A DNA stretch of 64,000 bases from Phycisphaerales bacterium (GTDB lineage Bacteria; Planctomycetota; Phycisphaerae; Phycisphaerales; SM1A02). The position numbers and the translations under genes are program-made. Below, piece after piece: positions 17,626 through 25,071 of the stretch. The stretch lies in the NCBI GenBank assembly GCA_029260575.1, contig JAJDDB010000004.1, positions 62,001-126,000 on the forward strand, written 5' to 3'. Under the pieces are notes generated by a model that saw only the letters and a program-made list of their open reading frames with translations, did not search any database and had not been told where the DNA came from. How positions within the stretch are numbered: the stretch's first letter is position 1; the number at the start of each line of letters is the position of its first letter.

Positions 17626-18597
17626 GTGATGCGACGCGTTGTCGGCGGGGACAGTACGATCGCGGTTATGAAACAGCCCGCCGGGGATTCTTCACAACCC
17701 AACACCCCGGATACCCCGGTGCGGGTTGCAGTCTGCGCTGCGACATTCCGCAGGCCGGTAGGACTCGAGCGCCTGCTCGACGGCCTTGCAGCGCAGCAAT
17801 TCGATGACAATCCCCCATCCGTTTCGCTGGTGATAGTGGACAACGATCCGCAGGCTGGCGCGCAAGCAACTGTTGAAGCGAAGCGCAGTGCGATGCCGTG
17901 GCCGGTGCAGTATGTGCATGAACCGTCGCCTGGTATCGTTGCGGCGCGCAACGCTGCGCTTGATGCAGTTGATCCGAACGCAGAACTCATTTGCTTCATC
18001 GACGATGACGAAGCGCCGCATCCCGACTGGCTGCAGAATTTGATCTTGGCGCAGCAGCGCACCCGTGCGGATGTCGTAACCGGCCCGGTTGATGTGGTAT
18101 ATGAACCCGGCGTGCCGAACTGGGTGATTGCAGGCGGTTTCTTCCAACGGCGTAAACCGGCTGAAGATCAACGCTTGCCGTATGCCGCAACGAACAATGT
18201 GCTATTTCGTGCAGACATGTTGCGGAAACTCAACCTTCGCTTCGACTCGCGTTTCCAACCAATGGGTGAAGACCACGCGCTCTTTCAGCAGATTGCCATG
18301 TCCGGAGGGCGCATCGTCTGGGCCGGCGATGCAGTCGTTTCAGAGTGGATACCCGCGCATCGAGCGACAGCGCGTTGGCTGATCCGCAGGATGTATCTCG
18401 TCGGCAGGTCGATGACGCGGATTGAGATTACATTGCGCGGCGGGTTTCCCATCGGTCTCGTTCAAGCCGCAAAGGGCATCGTCTGGGTTGGCATCGGTTT
18501 GTTGACGCTACTCGGTGGAGTACTTGCGCGTCGGTGGGCTGTGCGGTCGCTGCGCTGGATTGCATACGGAGCCGGACTCATTCGCGGTACATTCTGA
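17626..18597 (+). CDS. Family 2 glycosyltransferase with membrane tail
   Basis: 323 residues, GT-A fold. RVAVCAATFRRPVGLERLLDGL is the nucleotide-binding start, PSPGIVAARNAAL follows, and ELICFIDDDEAPHPDWL contains the DxD-type metal motif. GEDHALFQQIAMSGGRIVW is the acceptor-site region. A C-terminal hydrophobic segment (GIVWVGIGLLTLLGGVLA) probably anchors it to the inner membrane. It would transfer a sugar from a nucleotide donor during surface polysaccharide synthesis. The start could be ATG 17626 or, 14 codons later, ATG 17668. It converges with the sulfotransferase, with only three bases between stops. Confidence 0.87.
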   Translation: MMRRVVGGDSTIAVMKQPAGDSSQPNTPDTPVRVAVCAATFRRPVGLERLLDGLAAQQFDDNPPSVSLVIVDNDPQAGAQATVEAKRSAMPWPVQYVHEPSPGIVAARNAALDAVDPNAELICFIDDDEAPHPDWLQNLILAQQRTRADVVTGPVDVVYEPGVPNWVIAGGFFQRRKPAEDQRLPYAATNNVLFRADMLRKLNLRFDSRFQPMGEDHALFQQIAMSGGRIVWAGDAVVSEWIPAHRATARWLIRRMYLVGRSMTRIEITLRGGFPIGLVQAAKGIVWVGIGLLTLLGGVLARRWAVRSLRWIAYGAGLIRGTF

Positions 18598-18600
18598 ACA

Positions 18601-19374
18601 TCATCCGTCGAAACGAGACAGCGTGCATAGCGCTTCATACTGTTTCAAGACATCTTCTGGAACATCACCACTACTTGTCGCACGCGGAATTGATCTATCC
18701 GGAAAGTTTGCATCCACCGGCGCATCAACAAACGCAGCAAGTCGATGAAGCCCGTCGCCGGACACGATTTGGTCAAAGTGCAGAAACAACCAGTCACCAG
18801 TTGCGCGATGTTTTTCCAGGATGTGCCGATACATGAAAGTCCAGACACGCAAAGCCGTCTCGCGGTTCATCTGCAAATTGTGCAGGTACGGCCGTTCAGA
18901 ACATTCACGCACAATGCTGTCCGCCGTCGCTGCGGGATGACGGAACACACAGACGAACACCGTGTCATCGGGCAGGTGCGGCCGCCAGCATGGCAGCGTG
19001 TAACACAACCGCGGGTCTTTCAGGCAAAACGGCTGGTGACCAACAACGGATTCAATGTCGCCGGCCGTTGACTGCGGACAGAGAATCTTCGAATCAAGGG
19101 GAATCTGTGCGACCCAGCGCTGTCCGTATCGTAATCCTCGTGGCCACAGCCGCCTGCCGACCGGTCCCAGCGGCGGCGATGGGCACACCTGCGCGAGCAG
19201 GCGTTCATTAATGTCGTTGACTGTGCGATCTTCGAAATATCCCTTCGGATTCCCCGGCGATGCAGCCATATAGTCCTGACCCATGTGATAGCCGGCATGT
19301 GACAGCGCGCCCGCAGTCATGCTGGTGCCGCTTCGCCCTGAGCCGAGGATCAGACAGTTTCGCATCGTTGACAT
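18601..19374 (-). CDS. Sulfotransferase family protein
   Basis: 257 residues from ATG 19374. NCLILGSGRSGTSMTAGAL is the 5'-phosphosulfate loop that binds PAPS, and VFVCVFRHPAATADSIVREC is the 3'-phosphate-binding segment. PGNPKGYFEDRTVNDINERLL is typical of bacterial sulfotransferases that act on glycans. Lying between two glycosyltransferase genes, it probably sulfates the same polysaccharide. The frame stays open to 19458, but that start would overlap the divergent glycosyltransferase and has no ribosome site, so the shorter form is given. The true start is uncertain. Confidence 0.84.
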   Translation of the reverse strand: MSTMRNCLILGSGRSGTSMTAGALSHAGYHMGQDYMAASPGNPKGYFEDRTVNDINERLLAQVCPSPPLGPVGRRLWPRGLRYGQRWVAQIPLDSKILCPQSTAGDIESVVGHQPFCLKDPRLCYTLPCWRPHLPDDTVFVCVFRHPAATADSIVRECSERPYLHNLQMNRETALRVWTFMYRHILEKHRATGDWLFLHFDQIVSGDGLHRLAAFVDAPVDANFPDRSIPRATSSGDVPEDVLKQYEALCTLSRFDG

Positions 19375-19450
19375 CGTATCGAAGTGTGCGCGGCATCGGA
19401 AAGCCGCATCGTCTGTTGAGAGGTCTTGCCGATATAGTGTCTGCCGACCG

Positions 19451-20683
19451 ATGAACATTGCCTACTTCGTCACTTCGTTTCCGACACTGTCGCAGACTTT
19501 TGTGCTCAATCAGCTCACCGGGCTGATTGATCGCGGGCACGAACTGACGATCTATTCGCGCAAACCCGGCGATGACACGCCACATCCTGATGTCGCGACA
19601 TACGACCTCCTGTCAAAGACGAAATTTTGCCGGGTGCTGTCCGTCAACCCGCTGGCCCGCGCATGGACGGCGCTGCGACTGCTGAGCGGGCCGTATCGTT
19701 CATCACCTGCGAAGGCAGCTCGCGCACTGAACATCCCGAAGTATCGCTATCGAGCCTTGTCTCTGGAGTTGCTGTTTACCGGATCAGTCATGCTCGGTTC
19801 GGAGGCCGGAAGTCACGACGTTGTACACGGCCACTTTGCGCCCAACGGCATCACAATCGCACTCCTGCGTGACATTGGATTGCTGCAAGGCAAGATTGTC
19901 ACGACGTTTCACGACTACGGCCTGACGTGGTATCTGCGCAAGTGGGGGCCAAGAGTTTATGACCATCTGTTTGCAAACGGCGATTTGTTCCTGGCCATCA
20001 GCGACTACGCGCGCAACCGCATGATTGAACTGGGTTGTCCGCATGAAAAGGTCGTCGTGCATCGCATGGGTGTGGATTGTCAACGGTTTTCGCCAAGTCA
20101 TCGGTCAGCCCGCGCCAGCCAAGGCCTGGTGCAGATTCTGTGCGTCGGTCGATTCGCGGAAAAGAAGGGCTTCGAATATGCAATCCGCGCCGCAGCAAAC
20201 CTACGAGATTCGCAATCCCAATTCGAAATGACAATCATCGGCGATGGCGAACTGCGCAGCGAACTCAAGCAACTCGTTCATGAACTCGATGCAGACGCAT
20301 TCATACACCTTCCCGGATTGAAAACACAGGATCAGGTCGCTGCAGCTCTGCACGATGCGGATATCTTTCTCGCGCCAAGTGTCACTGCATCATCCGGCGA
20401 CGCAGAAGGCATTCCCGTTGTGCTGATGGAAGCAATGGCAGCGGGGCTACCAATCGTCAGCACGCAACACGCAGCAATTCCTGAATTGGTCCGCGACGAA
20501 ACGACTGGTTATCTCGCAGAAGAACGCGATGTTGATGCACTGACGCAACGATTGGACGCGCTGATCAAAGATGATGCCTTGCGCCAACGTCTCGGAACCG
20601 CCGGCCGGATGGTCGTTGAAACCGAATTCAATATTGACACACTGAACGATCAACTCATCGCGCGGTTTCAAGAACTGCTCTAG
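19451..20683 (+). CDS. Family 4 glycosyltransferase (WcaL/AmsK-like)
   Basis: 410 residues, GT-B fold. The N-terminus MNIAYFVTSFPTLSQTFVLNQ is characteristic of WcaL/AmsK-type colanic acid or amylovoran glycosyltransferases. The donor-binding half has LCVGRFAEKKGFEYAIRAA, MTIIGDGELRSELKQL and the E-x7-E motif EGIPVVLMEAMAAGLPIVST. It would add a hexose to a lipid-linked repeat unit on the cytoplasmic face. The ATG at 19451 begins the conserved start; in-frame codons further upstream lie inside the sulfotransferase region and are not needed. Its stop codon overlaps the paaB-like stop on the other strand. Confidence 0.9.
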   Translation: MNIAYFVTSFPTLSQTFVLNQLTGLIDRGHELTIYSRKPGDDTPHPDVATYDLLSKTKFCRVLSVNPLARAWTALRLLSGPYRSSPAKAARALNIPKYRYRALSLELLFTGSVMLGSEAGSHDVVHGHFAPNGITIALLRDIGLLQGKIVTTFHDYGLTWYLRKWGPRVYDHLFANGDLFLAISDYARNRMIELGCPHEKVVVHRMGVDCQRFSPSHRSARASQGLVQILCVGRFAEKKGFEYAIRAAANLRDSQSQFEMTIIGDGELRSELKQLVHELDADAFIHLPGLKTQDQVAAALHDADIFLAPSVTASSGDAEGIPVVLMEAMAAGLPIVSTQHAAIPELVRDETTGYLAEERDVDALTQRLDALIKDDALRQRLGTAGRMVVETEFNIDTLNDQLIARFQELL

Positions 20684-21288
20684 AACGTGTCCTTCAGATC
20701 ATCTTTCTCGTACTCAGTCAGATCGCGATCGGTGCGGATCTGCTCCCACTTCTCGCGCACATCTTTGCTGTACCCCCGTGCGAGGCGGTACGTTTGATCG
20801 GTGTTGCGCCAGATCATCTCGCCGGGTTCGGTGTGCAACAATTCATCAACCGGAATCGCCCAGAGATGGTGCAGATCAGCAGCACCATCGATTAGTGCCT
20901 TTGCATTTTCAATTGCGTCCGCAGCACTTTTTGCGTTGATCGTGATTGATGAGAAGTATTGATCGCCGGATTCCTTCTGTGTGAAAATCTGATAGTTGCG
21001 TGGCGTGGAAACAGTTTCCTGCGCTGCATCAGTATTCTCCCGCAGCCCGCCGACGTACTGCCGCGGCGCAGCCCAGATCGCAGTGCACTGCTGATCCTGG
21101 CCGTAGTGTTCCTTGGCAAGAATCAACGCCATGTCATCATCAGGCGCATCCAGCCAGCCGGCGTAAATGAATGGCCCGCCCTTTTTCAACTGCGTGAATA
21201 TCACATACCCCGTCAGATCACCCTCGCGTGGGATCGACAGATCTTCTTCATTGATCGACGTATCAAGCTGCTGGCGGAGTTTGGACAT
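20680..21288 (-). CDS. PaaB-like protein with two tandem PaaB domains
   Basis: 202 residues, about twice the length of PaaB (near 95). The first unit, about residues 27-80, has GYVIFTQLKKGGPFIYAGWL followed by DAPDDDMALILAKEHYGQDQ and IWAAPRQYV. The second, about 98-150, has NYQIFTQKESGDQYFSSITI followed by AADAIENAKALIDGA and LWAIPVDELL. PaaB is the non-catalytic bridging subunit of phenylacetyl-CoA epoxidase (PaaABCE). paaA lies 5 kb away on the same strand. By inference the fused pair would replace a PaaB dimer or contribute a lost-function half. Clear ATG at 21288. Confidence 0.75.
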   Translation of the reverse strand: MSKLRQQLDTSINEEDLSIPREGDLTGYVIFTQLKKGGPFIYAGWLDAPDDDMALILAKEHYGQDQQCTAIWAAPRQYVGGLRENTDAAQETVSTPRNYQIFTQKESGDQYFSSITINAKSAADAIENAKALIDGAADLHHLWAIPVDELLHTEPGEMIWRNTDQTYRLARGYSKDVREKWEQIRTDRDLTEYEKDDLKDTF

Positions 21289-21308
21289 GCCTGTATTGTA
21301 CGAACATC

Positions 21309-22829
21309 ATGAAACGACGGCGGCGAATCCTGCTATGGCTGGCGCTGGCCGGGGTGCTCGTCATCATTGTGGCGCTCGTGGTAATCGCTCGCCCGGCCCT
21401 GCACTTGTGGCGGGTGTCCAGCGCCGATCGTGATGCGCTGCCGCCGATCCCTGCCGGGCATGCGGATGATGCCAGTCGCCAGAATCAAACCGAGATTCAT
21501 GAAATTATTGCTGTTGCTGAGGACCGCGCTGAAGCTGAAGCGCAGCTTGCACATCTGCTGCACAAAGCCGCATCCGAAGGGCTGCGCGTTTCCATCGCCG
21601 GCTCGAAACACACCATGGGCGGCCACACCATCTATCCCGGCGGCATTGTCATCGACATGACCACGTTCGATGATTTTGAACTGGACGCATCGACCAAGTT
21701 CCTGCATGTACAGGCCGGAGCAACGTGGGATGAGATCATCGCGTATCTCGATCAACACGATCGTTCCGTCGCGATCATGCAGTCCAACAACTCGTTCACG
21801 GTCGGCGGCTCAATCAGCGCCAATTGTCATGGCTGGCCGCCGAACCACCCGCCGATTGCATCAACAGTTCGGTCATTTCGTTTGATGGGCGCTGACGGAT
21901 CGATCAAAACATGCAGCCGCGATGAAAACGCAGAACTCTTTGCACTCGCGCTCGGCGGATACGGACTCTTCGGCATCATTCTCGATGTAGAGCTTGATGT
22001 CGTGCCCAACGAACGCTATCGAATCGAACGTACAACACTCGCAGCAGACTCCATGCCGCAAGCATTTCGCGCATCAGTCCTCGAACGCGATGACGCAGCT
22101 TTGGCGTACTGTCGGCTGCGCGTCACGGAAGAACGTTTCCTCGAAGATGCTGTGCTCAACGTCTTTCGCAGTGATCCCGACGGCCCGATTCCGGAACTTG
22201 CCGATGCATCCATGGCTTCGGTGAAGCGATCAGTCTTTCGTGGTTCCGCAGGCAGCGACTACGGCAAACGCTTGCGATGGAATGCGGAACTCGCGGTATC
22301 TGATCGGCTTGCGGAGCAGGCTGTATCCCGCAATTCGCTGCTCAACGATCCCGTGCAGTTGTACCAGGATCGCTCGGACACGACGGTCGATATTCTGCAT
22401 GAGTACTTTGTGCCGCCGGTGAACTTTGCTGCATTTCTGACTGCGATGCGCGAGATTATTCCGCGTCATAGCGGCGACTTATTGAACGTCACCGTGCGCC
22501 ATGTCATTGAAGATCCCGACACGTTCCTGCGCTATGCCGATCAGGAAATGTTTGCACTCGTGTTGCTGTTCAGTCAGCAGCGCACGGATGCCGGCGATGT
22601 CCAGATGCAGGCGATGACCCGCGAATTGATCGATGCAGCTCTGCAGCACGACGGCCGGTACTACCTGCCGTACCGCCTGCACGCGACTGTTGCGCAGTTT
22701 GAACGCGCATATCCGCAGGGACGCGAGTTCTTCGAGCTCAAACGAAAGTACGATCCGCAGGAGTTGTTTCAGAATACGTTCTACCTGAAGTACGGCAGTA
22801 GTGTGACTGACCCTGCGATGGATGAATGA
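21309..22829 (+). CDS. FAD-linked oxidase, membrane-anchored (sugar-lactone/alditol oxidase-like)
   Basis: 506 residues. An N-terminal anchor (RRRRILLWLALAGVLVIIVA) is followed by an FAD-binding type 4 (VAO/PCMH) domain: VSIAGSKHTMGGHTIYPGG, VQAGATWDEIIAYLDQH, SFTVGGSISANCHGWP and ALGGYGLFGIILDVEL. The C-terminal part resembles the D-arabinono-1,4-lactone oxidase cap, ending in RKYDPQELFQNTFYLKYG. It would oxidise a sugar, alditol or lactone. No conserved His of the covalent-flavin type is certain (SKHTMGGH contains candidates). It is divergent from the paaB-like gene with 20 bases between starts, so the two share a regulatory region. It is unrelated to phenylacetate catabolism as far as known. 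Confidence 0.84.
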   Translation: MKRRRRILLWLALAGVLVIIVALVVIARPALHLWRVSSADRDALPPIPAGHADDASRQNQTEIHEIIAVAEDRAEAEAQLAHLLHKAASEGLRVSIAGSKHTMGGHTIYPGGIVIDMTTFDDFELDASTKFLHVQAGATWDEIIAYLDQHDRSVAIMQSNNSFTVGGSISANCHGWPPNHPPIASTVRSFRLMGADGSIKTCSRDENAELFALALGGYGLFGIILDVELDVVPNERYRIERTTLAADSMPQAFRASVLERDDAALAYCRLRVTEERFLEDAVLNVFRSDPDGPIPELADASMASVKRSVFRGSAGSDYGKRLRWNAELAVSDRLAEQAVSRNSLLNDPVQLYQDRSDTTVDILHEYFVPPVNFAAFLTAMREIIPRHSGDLLNVTVRHVIEDPDTFLRYADQEMFALVLLFSQQRTDAGDVQMQAMTRELIDAALQHDGRYYLPYRLHATVAQFERAYPQGREFFELKRKYDPQELFQNTFYLKYGSSVTDPAMDE

Positions 22830-22838
22830 CGTTGATGC

Positions 22839-23540
22839 TCACGCCGCCAACCGCAGAACATCATTGCCCAGCCGCAGCGTCTGGCACTGCATATGCGTAT
22901 ACACCGCCTCGCTCATCGGCCCGGCCTGCTGGCGCGGGTTAAACCACCGCGCTGCGATCCACACGACTGCGCCCGGCTGAACATGGTCGAACGTGATGTC
23001 CAATCGCGGCCGCGTCGTATTTGTCTGCATCCACTTCCGGGGGTCGGCAGGCGGCCGATCACCCACGTAACTCAGAATCGTCGCGCCGGCTACGCCCTGC
23101 GGTTTGCCCCGCCGCAGCGACTTGCGCGCTTGCACCGTGATGCGCACTGTCGAACCGAACAGCAGCTTCGCCGAAACCCGCGGCCGCTCGACCGGGCGCC
23201 GCACCGGCGACGGCTGCGTATCGCGCACCGTCAACCCGAGGGCTTGCTTGTGCTCATTGCTCACGCCCGGCGTCGCCTGAATCAATCGCGCCAACTGCCG
23301 CAGCGACCGCTCCGCATTTCGCCGGGCGGTGTTCTTGGCCCCCACGGCAGGCGTCGTGCGCGTGATTGACTGCGTGGCTCTCGTGAATGCACTGTGCAAT
23401 GTCGCATTGAGCGCTGCATAGTCACTCGCCATCGCTGGCGTCAGACCGAACGCAACAGGTGTCGCATTGATCCGCGCGCTGAACGAAGCTGAGAAGTTGA
23501 CGAAATCACAATCGCGCCGCGGAATGAAATCGTGTGCCAT
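22839..23540 (-). CDS. Conserved hypothetical protein, helical N-terminal and beta C-terminal domain
   Basis: 233 residues from ATG 23540, which begins MAHDFIPRRDCDFVNF. I do not know a function. Residues 1-125 look helical, with repeated Ala-rich helices (AMASDYAALNATLHSAF, ARRNAERSLRQLARLIQ). Residues 145-233 look like a beta-sandwich (AKLLFGSTVRITV, RLDITFDHVQPGAVVWIAARWFN, MSEAVYTHMQ). No signal peptide is seen. Open reading frame continues upstream of the ATG only because the 21-bp repeat array there is free of stops. The array ends 56 bases before this start, so it may influence expression. The gene ends 10 bases from the convergent FAD oxidase. Confidence 0.6.
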   Translation of the reverse strand: MAHDFIPRRDCDFVNFSASFSARINATPVAFGLTPAMASDYAALNATLHSAFTRATQSITRTTPAVGAKNTARRNAERSLRQLARLIQATPGVSNEHKQALGLTVRDTQPSPVRRPVERPRVSAKLLFGSTVRITVQARKSLRRGKPQGVAGATILSYVGDRPPADPRKWMQTNTTRPRLDITFDHVQPGAVVWIAARWFNPRQQAGPMSEAVYTHMQCQTLRLGNDVLRLAA

Positions 23541-23595
23541 GATGAATGTTTCGGCCCATGCGAAGCCAGACTTCAGCGATTGCGGCGTTCTTCGA

Positions 23596-23805
23596 AGCGA
23601 AAGAGGCCAACCCCTTGCAAGCAGGGGACTTCCGCACGACGCTTGTGTGCATCCGCACGCGAATGGCGGCTGCCCCCGAGCGCTTCGGGGGAACCCCCGG
23701 AATGCTTGGGGAAATGCCCGATCGGGATGCGGAGAAGCCCGCGCGACGCGGGGCATGTCGCGGAATCAGTGGGGGAGGTTGCGAGTGGTGTGGGGTTGGC
23801 CGCAG
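23596..23805. repeat. 21-bp tandem repeat array, ten clear units
   Basis: Ten consecutive units of exactly 21 bases without an indel, starting at 23596, 23617, 23638, 23659, 23680, 23701, 23722, 23743, 23764 and 23785; an eroded eleventh may follow. The sequence varies, but each unit keeps a core of about GGGGA-n(2-3)-CCCG around an imperfect dyad, clearest at 23685-23700 (CGGGGGAACCCCCGG). Read on the plus strand the array gives heptads of pattern xx[R/W/C]GxP[R/H]. No direct-repeat/spacer alternation exists, so it is not CRISPR. It lies between the acyl-carrier-like gene and the hypothetical gene, both on the minus strand. The 21-base period is two helical turns, so all cores face the same side of the DNA. 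Confidence 0.8.
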
Positions 23806-23817
23806 ACTGCGTTGTTC

Positions 23818-24102
23818 TCAGTCGGCATTCAGATCGTCGACATAGTGTGTCTCATCAGTGATCGAATCGCGCTTCACACCGAACTGTTCGGCAACAATCG
23901 TGTAGACGCGCTCACGAACGGCCTCGATTTTCTTCATCTCATCCGGATTTGACTTGGAAGTGTCGAGATCAAGGCCGTGCTGCGCGGCGACGTAGCGAAC
24001 TGTGTCCCCGACGGTCTGCATCTGTTCCGCATCCGCATCGGGAATCTTGAGATCGAACTCATCTTCGACCTCCATCACGAATTCGACACTGTCGAGTCCC
24101 AT
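23818..24102 (-). CDS. Acyl-carrier-like protein with halves in swapped order
   Basis: 94 residues. It begins [20 protein letters not shown], which is the middle of an acyl carrier protein: GLDS would hold the phosphopantetheine Ser (Ser5), and helix III follows ([15 protein letters not shown]). After a linker (TSKSNPDEM) comes what is normally the N-terminal half: [35 protein letters not shown]. The stop falls where a second attachment Ser would be expected. It may be a circularly permuted carrier, a head-less and a tail-less carrier joined, or a planctomycete family with this natural order. GGAGAA precedes the ATG at 24102. Both ends lie next to 21-bp repeat units. Expression and modification are unproven. 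Confidence 0.65.
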   Translation of the reverse strand: MGLDSVEFVMEVEDEFDLKIPDADAEQMQTVGDTVRYVAAQHGLDLDTSKSNPDEMKKIEAVRERVYTIVAEQFGVKRDSITDETHYVDDLNAD

Positions 24103-24151
24103 TGTTCTTCTCCAGATGTTTGAGAATCGCGGTGATTTTGTCTTTGCTCCA

Positions 24152-24214
24152 CGCGCTTCGGGAAAACCCCGGACGCAGTGGGGGAGGTTGCAGAACGTGT
24201 GGGGCCGGCCACGA
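24152..24214. repeat. Second copy of the 21-bp repeat, three units
   Basis: Units at 24152-24172, 24173-24193 and 24194-24214, in the same phase and orientation as the main array. The last two nearly repeat the units at 23764-23805: both loci share CAGTGGGGGAGGTTGC, then GTGTGGGG and GGCC. The acyl-carrier-like gene thus lies between direct repeats about 409 bases apart. Confidence 0.78.
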
Positions 24215-24236
24215 AAGGCGCGTTCGACTAGTCATG

Positions 24237-24336
24237 GGTGCCGTAGTCTGACGACCGAAGAGAGGAAGGCCACGAAACGGTGATGTGACGCGTCGCAACG
24301 GCGTGGCCTTCGGCTGGCGCCTCAGACTTCGGCACC
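24237..24336. repeat. Nested inverted repeat (possible planctomycete interspersed repeat)
   Basis: Outer arms GGTGCCGTAGTCTGA (24237-24251) and TCAGACTTCGGCACC (24322-24336) match at 14 of 15 positions. Inner arms GAAGGCCACG (24265-24274) and CGTGGCCTTC (24302-24311) match perfectly. The spacers between outer and inner arms pair only partly. The whole could form a 100-base stem-loop in DNA or RNA. It sits just downstream of the restriction endonuclease stop (24353) with no T-tract, so it is not a typical terminator. Similar GGGTGCC-initial elements are, as I recall, frequent in planctomycete intergenic DNA. Confidence 0.7.
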
Positions 24337-24352
24337 GGCGCCGGGAGAACGG

Positions 24353-25069
24353 CTATGAGCAAATCGTCGAGACATGTGCCAGTAGTGGCGTGATGAACTT
24401 TGTAAACGTCAGTTCGGCGTGCGGTTGGCTGTAGTCGCCTGTGGTGATGGCATCGTCGTTCGACAGCATCAGGCATGCGCCGTCATACAAGCGCTCTCGG
24501 ACTAGTTTTTCGATGAGGATGGCGTAGCGCTGCTGATACGATGCGCTCTTGAACTCGGGAAAGACTTCAAAATGCGGTTCGACCACCTTGACGGGTGATC
24601 GAGAGCGGTCGCAATCCTCGACGAGCATTAAATAGCCGAGGAAGGGACGGGCGGAGGGCTTGAACGCACCTTCGCGGTAGGCTGCCCAGATGTCGGTGGC
24701 GCTGCCAAGGGCCTCTTCGGTGCAGTTATTGAAGTTATTGCCAAACGATGGACCGATCTGTGATTTGAATTCGATGGCGACGAGCAGTTCGCCTTCGTGG
24801 ACGATGACGAGGTCCCACTTCTTTTCCGCGCGGAACCAGCTGGGCAGTTCGATGCGCCTGTCGATGAAAATGCAGGACTCGGGGACTTTGGATTCGACGA
24901 GCAGATTGTGCACGAGTTGGATGAAGCCGTCCATCTGCTTGCCGCCGGTGACGGCAGCGCGGGCACCGCGATCGAGGTCAACACCACCGCCTTGTTTCCT
25001 TGATTGCAAGAGGCGTTTGCCCCAAAAGAATCGAACTGCCTCACGGATATCCCCGTCAAGATTACGCAT
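24353..25069 (-). CDS. Type II restriction endonuclease, XhoI/PaeR7I family
   Basis: 238 residues, close to PaeR7I length. The core carries a PD-(D/E)xK nuclease pattern: KKWDLVIVHEGELLVAIEFKSQ supplies Asp and the ExK. The family-typical segments GNNFNNCTEEALGSATDIW, AAYREGAF, PFLGYLMLVEDC and VVEPHFEVFPEFKSASYQQRY follow. By homology the target is CTCGAG, cut to give a 5' overhang. It starts two bases after the methyltransferase stop on the same strand, forming a compact modification-restriction operon with protection expressed first. CTCGAG does occur in this window (for example at 7927 and 49504), so self-DNA would need methylation. Confidence 0.88.
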   Translation of the reverse strand: MRNLDGDIREAVRFFWGKRLLQSRKQGGGVDLDRGARAAVTGGKQMDGFIQLVHNLLVESKVPESCIFIDRRIELPSWFRAEKKWDLVIVHEGELLVAIEFKSQIGPSFGNNFNNCTEEALGSATDIWAAYREGAFKPSARPFLGYLMLVEDCDRSRSPVKVVEPHFEVFPEFKSASYQQRYAILIEKLVRERLYDGACLMLSNDDAITTGDYSQPHAELTFTKFITPLLAHVSTICS

Positions 25070-25071
25070 GC

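Noticed and set aside
22839-23756. Longer form of the hypothetical protein starting at 23756
   Set aside because: The extra 72 residues are just the translated 21-bp array; ATG 23540 starts the part with ordinary composition.
23596-23805. CRISPR array
   Set aside because: The period is 21 bases with no alternation of conserved repeat and variable spacer, and no cas gene is in the window.
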